Source of the DNA: Marinosulfonomonas sp.
GTDB taxonomy: Bacteria > Pseudomonadota > Alphaproteobacteria > Rhodobacterales > Rhodobacteraceae
DNA length: 8,184 nt
Assembly: GCA_015494385.1 (NCBI GenBank)
Contig: WGBJ01000038.1
Span: 1 to 8,184 of the forward strand
Direction: 5' to 3'
A program made the position numbers and the translations under genes. Below are positions 1 to 5,330 of this stretch, piece after piece (the first letter of the stretch is position 1; the number at the start of each line of letters is the position of its first letter). The notes under the pieces were generated by a model. That model was not told the origin of the DNA. It was given only the letters and a program-made list of their open reading frames with translations, and ran no database searches.

Positions 1-796
1 GTTTCGGGCACGTGCCACGGATTCCGCGATGTTCCTGCAACAAGAGGCATTATTCGAGATCAAGGAAAGACTGGAACAGGTTAACAGGACGTTTACGTCG
101 ATCGCAATTGTCACGCCTTTTCCGAAAATTTGGGAAGAATTTTCCGAAAATGCCCTGATTCTGCCGGATGACGAGGTTCTTGCGCTGGAGCCTGCCGCAC
201 ATGATCTGGTGATTCACGCGATGGCGCTGCATTGGGCGAATGATCCGGTGGGGCAGCTGATTCAATGCCAGCGGGCGTTAAAACCGGACGGGTTGTTTCT
301 GGGCGCATGTTTTGGCGGAGAAACCCTGACCGAACTGCGCGTGGCCCTGGCCGAGGCCGAAGTGGCGCTGACCGGCGGTCTGTCGCCGCGCGTGTTACCG
401 ATGGGCGAAATCCGCGAATTGGGGGCGTTGTTGCAGCGGGCCGGTTTTGCCCTGCCGGTGGCCGATACCGATCTGCGCAGGGTCAGCTATGGCGATATGT
501 TTGCCCTGTTGCGGGACTTGCGGGAAATGGGAGAGGGCAACGCGCTGGCCCAGCGCCGCAAGGTCTTCGCGCCGCGTGATCTGTTTGCCAAGGCTGCCGA
601 GATATACGCAGACAATTTCGCACTGGACGCGGGGCGCGTCAAAGCGACGTTTGAAATGATCTATCTGACGGGCTGGGCACCCGATGAAAGCCAGCCAAAA
701 CCGCTGCGCCCCGGATCGGCCACTGCACGGCTGGCGGATGCGTTGAATACGGATGAAATGCCCCTGCCGGACTCCGCGCCAAAGGGGCGCATTTGA
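1..796 (+). CDS. NDUFAF5/BioC-like methyltransferase-fold protein, 5'-truncated by window edge
   Basis: The frame is open from position 2 through the ATG at 29 to the TGA at 794-796. The residues before the ATG (FRARATDSA) read like the usual family N-terminus, so the true start lies left of the window and the ATG at 29 is probably internal. Counting from that ATG, family landmarks are LHWANDP (about 68-73), KPDGLF with FGGETLTELR (85-104), GGLSPRV (116-122), LGALLQRAGF (131-140), MFALLRDLREMGEGNAL (157-173) and a C-terminal ESQPKPLRPGSAT block (220-232). These match, from memory, human NDUFAF5, a complex I assembly factor that hydroxylates an arginine of NDUFS7; BioC is the other relative. 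I do not see the glycine-rich SAM motif I (D-x-G-C-G-x-G) expected before LHWANDP. The protein is cytoplasmic, with no signal peptide. It is probably transcribed with hemH, which starts 51 bp downstream. Family is confident; the substrate is unknown. Confidence 0.85.
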   Translation, partial: FRARATDSAMFLQQEALFEIKERLEQVNRTFTSIAIVTPFPKIWEEFSENALILPDDEVLALEPAAHDLVIHAMALHWANDPVGQLIQCQRALKPDGLFLGACFGGETLTELRVALAEAEVALTGGLSPRVLPMGEIRELGALLQRAGFALPVADTDLRRVSYGDMFALLRDLREMGEGNALAQRRKVFAPRDLFAKAAEIYADNFALDAGRVKATFEMIYLTGWAPDESQPKPLRPGSATARLADALNTDEMPLPDSAPKGRI

Positions 797-847
797 TATG
801 CACGGTATAACCGCTATGCCGGTAGGACCAACGAACAGGAAACAGCG

Positions 848-1852
848 ATGACCAAGACGAATAAAGTGGGCGTTCTGATTGCCAACCTTGGCACACCGGA
901 CGGGTATGACTACTGGTCGATGCGCCGGTATCTAAGCGAATTCCTGTCGGACAAGCGGGTGATCGATTATCCGGCGTGGAAATGGCAACCGCTGTTGCAA
1001 CTGATCATCCTGTCCAAACGGCCGTTTTCATCGGGCAAGGCATATCAATCCATCTGGAATCACGAGGCCGGGGAAAGCCCGTTGATGACCATCACCAAAG
1101 CGCAGGTTGCCAAGCTGAAAGCGGCTCTAACACAGCGGTATGGCGATGAAGTGGTGGTGGATTTCTGTATGCGTTACGGCAATCCGTCAACCAAATCCAG
1201 GGTGCAGGCATTGCAGGACGCTGGCTGTGGCCGCATCCTGTTTTTCCCGCTTTACCCGCAGCACGCCGGCGCCACCACCGCCACCGCGAATGACGCCTTT
1301 TTTCAGGCTATGTGCGCGGCCAAACCACAGCCACAGGCACGGCTGGGTCCGGCCTATTGCAGTGATCCGATGTATATCGACGCCCTGGCGCAATCGGTGG
1401 AAACGGCCTATGCAAAAATGGACAAACGGCCTGATCTGCTGGTGGTATCCTACCACGGTATGCCCAAACGATATATCGAGGAGGGCGACCCATATCTGAA
1501 GGATTGCGAGCTGACCTCGAAACTATTGCTGGAACGGCTGGGCTGGGACGGCGCCGAAATGGTCACGACATTCCAGTCACAATTCGGACCCGAGGAATGG
1601 TTGCAGCCCTATACGGTAGAAGAAGTGGCGCGGCTGGCCAAAGCCGGCAAGAAAAACATCGCCGTGATCGCACCGGCCTTTGCTGCGGATTGCATCGAAA
1701 CGCTGGAAGAGATCAACGAGGAAATCGGTGATAGCTTCAAAGAGGCGGGCGGCGAAGTGTTCACCTACATTCCCTGCCTGAATGATGACGATGCCCATAT
1801 CGCAGTGCTGGCAAAACTGGTGCAGGATAACCTGAACGGCTGGCTGGAATAG
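848..1852 (+). CDS. hemH: Ferrochelatase (protoheme ferro-lyase)
   Basis: This enzyme inserts Fe2+ into protoporphyrin IX to make protoheme, the last step of heme synthesis. The 334-residue length is normal for bacterial HemH. The ferrochelatase signature lies at about 198-216 (LVVSYHGMPKRYIEEGDPY), with metal-site His203. The second active-site block is ADCIETLEEI (280-289), with Glu284. Other family blocks are the N-terminal NLGTPD (13-18), MRYGNPS (108-114), FPLYPQHAGATT (133-144) and FQSQFGPEEWLQPYT (242-256). I see no C-terminal cluster of cysteines for the [2Fe-2S] centre found in some ferrochelatases, and no signal peptide. The start is supported by AGGA at 837-840, seven bases before the ATG. 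The 51-bp gap to the preceding gene shows no clear promoter, so co-transcription is likely. A hairpin at 1862-1888 ends the unit. Confidence 0.97.
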   Translation: MTKTNKVGVLIANLGTPDGYDYWSMRRYLSEFLSDKRVIDYPAWKWQPLLQLIILSKRPFSSGKAYQSIWNHEAGESPLMTITKAQVAKLKAALTQRYGDEVVVDFCMRYGNPSTKSRVQALQDAGCGRILFFPLYPQHAGATTATANDAFFQAMCAAKPQPQARLGPAYCSDPMYIDALAQSVETAYAKMDKRPDLLVVSYHGMPKRYIEEGDPYLKDCELTSKLLLERLGWDGAEMVTTFQSQFGPEEWLQPYTVEEVARLAKAGKKNIAVIAPAFAADCIETLEEINEEIGDSFKEAGGEVFTYIPCLNDDDAHIAVLAKLVQDNLNGWLE

Positions 1853-1861
1853 CGCATGAAA

Positions 1862-1888
1862 AAAGGCGGTGAAAATATCACCGCCTTT
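1862..1888. terminator. Bidirectional intrinsic terminator between hemH and the 59-residue ORF
   Basis: A perfect 11-bp inverted repeat: AAAGGCGGTGA at 1862-1872 pairs with TCACCGCCTTT at 1878-1888, with a 5-base loop. On the plus strand it follows the hemH stop by nine bases but has only a short T run (TTTCT). On the minus strand the stem is followed by six T (from the A run at 1859-1864), so it is a stronger terminator for the minus-strand miniprotein gene that ends at 1910. It serves both convergent genes. Confidence 0.85.
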
Positions 1889-1909
1889 CTAACGATCTGA
1901 TCGATCTAC

Positions 1910-2089
1910 TTAGTTGCTTGCAACAGCAGCAGCCATCAGCAGGATCATCAGCGGAACAACGATGCCGCCCGAAGATGCTGTTGTTTCTTCAACAACAACG
2001 ATTTCTTCCATCACTGGGGGCTGAAGGTTGCCAGCAGTGGCTGTAGTTGCGGCAATTGCCAGTGTGGCAGCAAGTATTATCTTTTTCAT
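1910..2089 (-). CDS. Small exported or membrane-anchored hypothetical protein, 59 residues
   Basis: An ATG at 2089-2087 opens a 59-codon frame ending in TAA at 1912-1910. A Shine-Dalgarno-like AGGGA lies about eight bases upstream, and a strong terminator lies 21 bp beyond the stop. The product starts MKKIILAATLAIAATTATAG, a textbook Sec signal peptide with a likely AxA cleavage site after Ala19. A short linker with prolines and acidic residues follows (Pro24, Pro25, Glu28, Glu29, Glu34, Glu35, then TTASSGG). The C-terminus is a hydrophobic segment, residues 43-57 (IVVPLMILLMAAAVA), long enough for a short membrane span. There is no cysteine, so it is not a lipoprotein. I recall similar miniproteins in Rhodobacteraceae genomes but cannot name a family or function. 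Gene signals and protein architecture support a real gene; the role is unknown. Confidence 0.8.
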   Translation of the reverse strand: MKKIILAATLAIAATTATAGNLQPPVMEEIVVVEETTASSGGIVVPLMILLMAAAVASN

Positions 2090-2115
2090 AGTGTATTTCC
2101 CTACTCATCTCTGCA

Positions 2116-2142
2116 CCCCGGCACACAGAATATACGTCGGGG
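2116..2142. repeat. Imperfect inverted repeat upstream of the 59-residue ORF
   Basis: CCCCGGC at 2116-2122 and GTCGGGG at 2136-2142 form a 7-bp stem with one G-T wobble and a 13-base loop. It lies 27 bp upstream of the miniprotein ATG, so it could be a leader hairpin or a protein-binding site. As RNA from the minus strand, the sixth pair becomes an A-C mismatch, which weakens the leader-hairpin reading. Confidence 0.35.
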
Positions 2143-2176
2143 TAAACTCAAGACTATAACTCGTGCCTGTGCTAAA

Positions 2177-2203
2177 CGCCTGTATTTGAAAAAATGCAAG
2201 GCG
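2177..2203 (-). terminator. Weak candidate terminator after the Tat-type L,D-transpeptidase gene
   Basis: CGCCT at 2177-2181 pairs with AGGCG at 2199-2203, and an inner ATTT (2184-2187) pairs with AAAT (2192-2195) around a GAAA loop. An asymmetric internal loop separates the two helices. On the minus strand the hairpin is followed only by TTTAGC. It lies about 38 bp past the transpeptidase stop, a sensible place for a terminator, but it is weak and could be chance in AT-rich sequence. Confidence 0.3.
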
Positions 2204-2240
2204 GTGGGTTATCGTCTTGAATTCAAACCTGAAACCAGAG

Positions 2241-2840
2241 TCAAATAAGCAACACTTGGGTGCCGACCTGACACAGATCGAACAGTTCGGCGATGTGCCG
2301 GTTGTAAAGGCCGATACAGCCATTCGATGACCGACGCCCGATTTTGCGCGTGTCGTGCGTGCCGTGAATCCGGTAATACCGCCACCCCAGATACATCGCA
2401 TGTGTGCCCAGAGGATTATCGGGTCCGGGCGGAATGTAATGCGGCCATTCCGGGTTTCTTTTCAGCATAGAGGCCGTTGGACGCCAGCTGGGTCCGACAA
2501 CTTTCTTTACAATGCTTGTTCTGCCACGGCGGGTCAGATCTTCGGTCATCGGTACGCTGGTTGGATACAGTTTATAGATTGACTCATCCTCGGACCAGAA
2601 GTGCAGGGCACGGGATGTGGTATCAACCAGAATAGCCCCTTTTTTCAGGTTAGAGAAATAGGGGCGCCACTGCAGCGACCGGAAACTGGGAATATTCCGG
2701 GTAACCGATCCAGAAATATCCGATTCCAGTTCGGTCGAGCCGGGTTGCGCCAACGCGGGCGCGGCCAGCGTGCCCAATGCGGCAGCCGACGTTCCCAGAA
2801 AATGGCGCCGGTTGAACGTGTTGTCTGGTTTATTACTCAT
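2241..2840 (-). CDS. L,D-transpeptidase, YkuD domain, Tat-exported
   Basis: This is a 199-residue YkuD-fold protein. These enzymes act in the periplasm on peptidoglycan peptide stems, making 3-3 cross-links or attaching proteins through a catalytic cysteine. The N-terminus has a twin-arginine motif, NRRHFLG (10-16), followed by a hydrophobic Ala-rich stretch and a likely cleavage site at ALA-Q (29-32), so export by the Tat pathway is predicted. The active site reads RIHGTHD (157-163), with His159, then SSNGCIGLYN (171-180), with Cys175; the usual SHGCIRL has become SNGCIGL. Before it comes a substrate-loop segment, PPGPDNPLGTHAM (137-149). The start has TAGGAG at 2850-2855, nine bases upstream, and a good promoter at 2882-2910. 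It is transcribed divergently from the CAP lipoprotein gene. Exact reaction (cross-linking or protein anchoring) cannot be told from sequence. Confidence 0.93.
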   Translation of the reverse strand: MSNKPDNTFNRRHFLGTSAAALGTLAAPALAQPGSTELESDISGSVTRNIPSFRSLQWRPYFSNLKKGAILVDTTSRALHFWSEDESIYKLYPTSVPMTEDLTRRGRTSIVKKVVGPSWRPTASMLKRNPEWPHYIPPGPDNPLGTHAMYLGWRYYRIHGTHDTRKIGRRSSNGCIGLYNRHIAELFDLCQVGTQVLLI

Positions 2841-2881
2841 AGTTCGAAACTCCTATTCGGATTTCTCCGTTTTTCACCGCC

Positions 2882-2910
2882 TATATATGGCGCGAAAGTC
2901 GCAGTCGCAA
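2882..2910 (-). promoter_or_regulatory. Sigma-70-type promoter for the Tat-type L,D-transpeptidase gene
   Basis: Read on the minus strand, TTGCGA (2910-2905) and TATATA (2887-2882) are separated by exactly 17 bases. Transcription would start near 2875 and give a leader of about 35 bases carrying the TAGGAG ribosome site at 2850-2855. Spacing and sequences agree well with the housekeeping consensus; this is the best promoter in the window. Confidence 0.6.
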
Positions 2911-2927
2911 ATCAAACAAGCGTTAAC

Positions 2928-2962
2928 TTGCCAGATCACTATAATGTGCGTTTGATCTGCAA
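2928..2962. repeat. Inverted repeat in the divergent promoter region, candidate operator
   Basis: TTGCCAGATCA at 2928-2938 and TGATCTGCAA at 2953-2962 are reverse complements over ten bases apart from one extra C in the left arm. The 14-base spacer contains a perfect TATAAT at 2940-2945. The right arm overlaps the possible -35 of the CAP gene. It lies in the 163-bp region between two divergent envelope genes, a typical place for a regulator site; no cognate regulator is visible. Confidence 0.45.
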
Positions 2963-2978
2963 CTCTGTTCCCTATACA
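2952..2978 (+). promoter_or_regulatory. Possible promoter for the CAP lipoprotein gene
   Basis: TTGATC (2952-2957) and TATACA (2973-2978) are 15 bases apart, slightly short of the optimum, and lie about 38 bases before the proposed start at 3016. A perfect TATAAT at 2940-2945 is an alternative -10, but I see no matching -35 at 16-18 bases. One of the two probably drives the gene; I cannot decide which. Confidence 0.35.
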
Positions 2979-3015
2979 GACAGTCAAAGCAACCAACAAC
3001 ATAATGGCTTATTAT

Positions 3016-3525
3016 ATGTCTCGTTTGATCATTCTTGCCTTTGCGGCCCTTTTTGCCCTTTCCGCCTGTGAAACACCCGGTCCGAAACTTGGTCCTGACG
3101 GTAGGCCATTGCCGCATGTCTACAGAATTAAGGCAGGCAGCACATCCAAGATCCAGCTTCGGGTGCTGGATTCGGTTAACAGCCTGCGCGAAGCCGCTGG
3201 TGTCCAGCCTCTGAAACTGAATGCACAGCTTACCGCTGCCGCTGCCACTCATTCGCGGGATATGTCGGTGCAAAACCGTCCGTGGCACTTTGGTTCCGAT
3301 GGCTCCTCGCCACTGGATCGGGTAAAACGCAGCGGGTATCCGGGCATGATGCTGGGTGAAAACATTTCGGAAACCTACGAAACCGAACTGGAAACCCTAA
3401 GCGCATGGATGGCCAAACCCGATACACGCGCCGTTATTCTGGATCCGAACGCCAAGGACATGGGCTTTGCCTGGCACCAGGACAAAAACGGCAAGATCTG
3501 GTGGACAATGGTTACTGGTGGGTAA
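3016..3525 (+). CDS. CAP (SCP/PR1)-domain lipoprotein
   Basis: With the ATG at 3016 the product is 169 residues. It begins MSRLIILAFAALFALSAC, a lipoprotein signal peptide with lipobox LSAC and lipidated Cys18. An in-frame ATG at 3004 adds only MAYY; neither has a clear ribosome site, and 3016 gives the more usual n-region. The rest is one CAP domain: LDSVNSLREAAGV (51-63), LTAAAATHSRDM (72-83), WHFGSDGSSPLDRVKRSGY (90-108), GENIS (114-118), AWM (130-132), RAVILDP (138-144) and WWTMV (162-166). His91 and Glu115 match two CAP pocket residues. The second pocket His, normally in a SPGHRANIL motif, is replaced: here it reads KPDTRAVIL, with Thr137 at that place. Metal-dependent chemistry is therefore doubtful. 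The role is unknown; location is the inner or outer membrane facing the periplasm. It lies between two transpeptidase genes. Confidence 0.88.
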   Translation: MSRLIILAFAALFALSACETPGPKLGPDGRPLPHVYRIKAGSTSKIQLRVLDSVNSLREAAGVQPLKLNAQLTAAAATHSRDMSVQNRPWHFGSDGSSPLDRVKRSGYPGMMLGENISETYETELETLSAWMAKPDTRAVILDPNAKDMGFAWHQDKNGKIWWTMVTGG

Positions 3526-3534
3526 TCCCACCAG
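3515..3534. terminator. Hairpin between convergent CAP and lipoprotein transpeptidase genes
   Basis: CTGGTGGG at 3515-3522 pairs perfectly with CCCACCAG at 3527-3534 around a TAAT loop. The loop contains the stop codon of the CAP gene (3523-3525), and the right arm ends four bases before the stop of the facing gene at 3539. Neither strand has a real T run (plus: CCCTTT; minus: TAACC), so as an intrinsic terminator it is weak, though it may act for both genes. Confidence 0.5.
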
Positions 3535-3538
3535 CCCT

Positions 3539-4033
3539 TTACGGATATATCGAAATTGGCGTGCCGTCTTTGACCATCGCATAGATATCGCGCATCTGTT
3601 TGTTTGAAACCGAAATGCACCCGGCGGTCCAGTCGGGGCGTGTCGGATCCCCCGGGCGGCGACCACCGTGGATAAATATATCCCCGCCCGGTGATTTCCC
3701 CAGTTCCCGCGCCTTGGCACGGTCATTTTCATTGGGATAGGAAATACCAATCGACAAATAGAACGCACTATTCGGATTGCGCCGGTCGATGGTATATTCA
3801 CCTTCCGGGGTGCGCCCGTCGCCTTCAAAAACCTTGTGCCCTTCGGGGGCAAAACCCAGCTCGATCTTGTATTTCTTCAGAACTTTGTCTTCGTGCATCA
3901 GGAAAAGGCTGCGCTGCTCTTTAAAGATCAGAACACGGGTAACTTCCGGCCCGTTATAGGTTTTGAATTTTGATGTGCAGGCGCCCAGAGTCGCCACGGC
4001 TATCATTAGAATAAGAATTTTGAAAATACGCAT
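3539..4033 (-). CDS. L,D-transpeptidase-family (YkuD) lipoprotein
   Basis: A 164-residue protein with a lipoprotein signal peptide: hydrophobic residues 6-17 and lipobox LGAC, with lipidated Cys19. The YkuD domain fills the rest. A G-F-A-P-E-G-H-K segment (60-67) and GDGRTPEGEYTI (71-82) match the substrate-entry strands of the family. The active site is DIFIHGG (118-124), with His122, and DWTAGCISVSN (134-144), with Cys139. The usual SHGC is replaced by TAGC, as I recall for YafK-like relatives, which in E. coli include an enzyme releasing Lpp from peptidoglycan. It could thus be a transpeptidase or a hydrolase. AGG sits about six bases before the ATG. It lies 82 bp downstream of the rRNA methyltransferase gene on the same strand but probably has its own promoter. 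It converges on the CAP gene, with 13 bp between stops. Confidence 0.9.
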   Translation of the reverse strand: MRIFKILILMIAVATLGACTSKFKTYNGPEVTRVLIFKEQRSLFLMHEDKVLKKYKIELGFAPEGHKVFEGDGRTPEGEYTIDRRNPNSAFYLSIGISYPNENDRAKARELGKSPGGDIFIHGGRRPGDPTRPDWTAGCISVSNKQMRDIYAMVKDGTPISIYP

Positions 4034-4065
4034 TTTTGCCTGCTTTGTTCAAATTTTTCGATAGC

Positions 4066-4092
4066 AATATAGCAAGTCAGCCGTGCGGCAAA
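4066..4092 (-). promoter_or_regulatory. Possible extended -10 promoter for the YkuD lipoprotein gene
   Basis: On the minus strand, TGC followed by TATATT (4074-4066) fits an extended -10. TTTGCC (4092-4087) lies 15 bases upstream as a poor -35. Transcription would start near 4059, giving a leader of about 25 bases. I saw no hairpin terminator between this gene and the methyltransferase gene upstream, so read-through from the operon is also possible. Confidence 0.35.
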
Positions 4093-4115
4093 CCCAAATT
4101 TTTACCTGATTCCCG

Positions 4116-5330
4116 TCACTTTAAGGTGAAAGCAGCGGCGATTTCGACATGGGTGGACCAGCGGAATTGATCAACCACCGTCACTGGCCCCATTTCATAA
4201 CCCGCCTGCGTCAGAATTTTCGCATCGCGGGCAAAGGTAACCGGATTGCAGGAAACCGCAGAAACCACCGGCACCTGTGCGGTGGCAATTTCCATCATCT
4301 GGTATTCGGCACCGGCGCGGGGCGGGTCAATCACCACAGCGTCATAGCGTTTCAATTCGTCCGGCAGCAACGGACGGCGAAACAGGTCGCGGGCCTCGGT
4401 TGTAACACGTTTCAGACCGGTTGCCATGCGCCAACCCTGATCCAGCGACCTCAGCATGTCGGCTTCGCTCTCGACCGCGTGGACCTCGGCGTTTTCGGCG
4501 ATCGGCAGGGCAAAGGTGCCGCAACCCGAAAACAGATCGGCAATGTGTTTTGCACCCGAAACAGTCTCTAACACAGCCGAAAGCAGGGAATTTTCACCCT
4601 CTTGCGTGGCTTGCAGGAACGCACCGGCAGGCGGATTCACCCGCGCCTTGCCAAAGGTTTGATAGGGCGGCCTGATCTCGGCGATCATTTCACCGTTCCA
4701 CGTCAGCCGCGCCAGCCCGTGTTCACCGGCCATCGCGCCCAATGTCATCAGCATCTGCCCTTCCAGCGGTTTTGCCCCCTCGACAGACACATCCACACCG
4801 GCATCGGATCGCGTAACGGTAAAGCGCAGCTCGCCCTTGCGCGAGGCGCCGAAGACCGTCAGCGCCCGCAGGGCCGGAACCGCGGCCAGCAGGTCAGGAT
4901 GCAGCAACTGGCAATCCGGAATTTCGGTAATCACATCGGACGCCCGCGCGTGAAAACCGACCAGTGCATCCTTTTTCGTGCGCCGTCCGGTAAACACCGC
5001 CCGTCGCCGCGCACGGGGCGGGGAAGTGTGAACCGGCAGCATTTCAGCGGCGATATCCTGTGCCGCCAGCGCGGTGCGCACCACATCCTGCTTCCATCCG
5101 GCCACAAAATCATCCGAGGCATGTTGCAACGCGCAGCCCCCGCAGGCTTTGTAATGCCGACAAGGTGCCGCAACGCGGTTGGGCGAAGGCGTGATGATTT
5201 TCGGTGTCGCAATCCGGCCCTCGACAATATCGCCGTCAATTTCTTCGCCGGGCAGGGTGCGGGGGGCAAAAACCGGCCCTTCGGCAATGCCGTCGCCGTG
5301 ATGGCCCAGACGTGTGATGGTAACACTCAT
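4116..5330 (-). CDS. RumA/TrmA-family Fe-S RNA m5U methyltransferase (23S rRNA type)
   Basis: A 404-residue cytoplasmic enzyme that uses SAM to methylate C5 of a uridine in RNA, most likely in 23S rRNA as for RlmC/RlmD; tRNA U54 cannot be excluded. In order: a short TRAM-like N-terminal region (about 1-45); four cysteines for a [4Fe-4S] cluster, Cys57, Cys63, Cys66 (C-x5-C-x2-C) and Cys140; the SAM loop DLFSGCGTFALP (265-276); IDPPRAG (334-340); the nucleophile Cys361 in SCNPVTFARD; and the general base Glu396 in THVEIAA. The start at 5330 fits the family N-terminus MSVTITRLGHHGDGIAEG and has AAAGGA at 5345-5340, nine bases upstream; a longer in-frame start at 5396 would add unrelated residues. 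Its ATG overlaps the stop of cca by four bases (ATGA), so translation is probably coupled. It is the last gene of the four-gene operon. Confidence 0.93.
   Translation of the reverse strand: MSVTITRLGHHGDGIAEGPVFAPRTLPGEEIDGDIVEGRIATPKIITPSPNRVAAPCRHYKACGGCALQHASDDFVAGWKQDVVRTALAAQDIAAEMLPVHTSPPRARRRAVFTGRRTKKDALVGFHARASDVITEIPDCQLLHPDLLAAVPALRALTVFGASRKGELRFTVTRSDAGVDVSVEGAKPLEGQMLMTLGAMAGEHGLARLTWNGEMIAEIRPPYQTFGKARVNPPAGAFLQATQEGENSLLSAVLETVSGAKHIADLFSGCGTFALPIAENAEVHAVESEADMLRSLDQGWRMATGLKRVTTEARDLFRRPLLPDELKRYDAVVIDPPRAGAEYQMMEIATAQVPVVSAVSCNPVTFARDAKILTQAGYEMGPVTVVDQFRWSTHVEIAAAFTLK

Noticed and set aside
797..847. Promoter or small hairpin (CGGT-ATA-ACCG) between the NDUFAF5-like gene and hemH
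   Set aside because: The stem is only four base pairs, and the -35/-10-like pieces (TTGATA, TATAAC) are seven bases apart, too close to work.
2217..2226. Perfect 10-bp palindrome TTGAATTCAA
   Set aside because: Short, AT-rich and with no loop or promoter context; chance is a sufficient explanation.
2601..3071. Plus-strand open frame spanning the transpeptidase gene, the divergent region and the CAP start
   Set aside because: It runs across two real genes and their promoters and shows no domain or signal.
2923..3288. Minus-strand open frame (121 codons) opposite the start of the CAP gene
   Set aside because: Antisense to the lipoprotein signal and CAP domain; no recognisable protein features.
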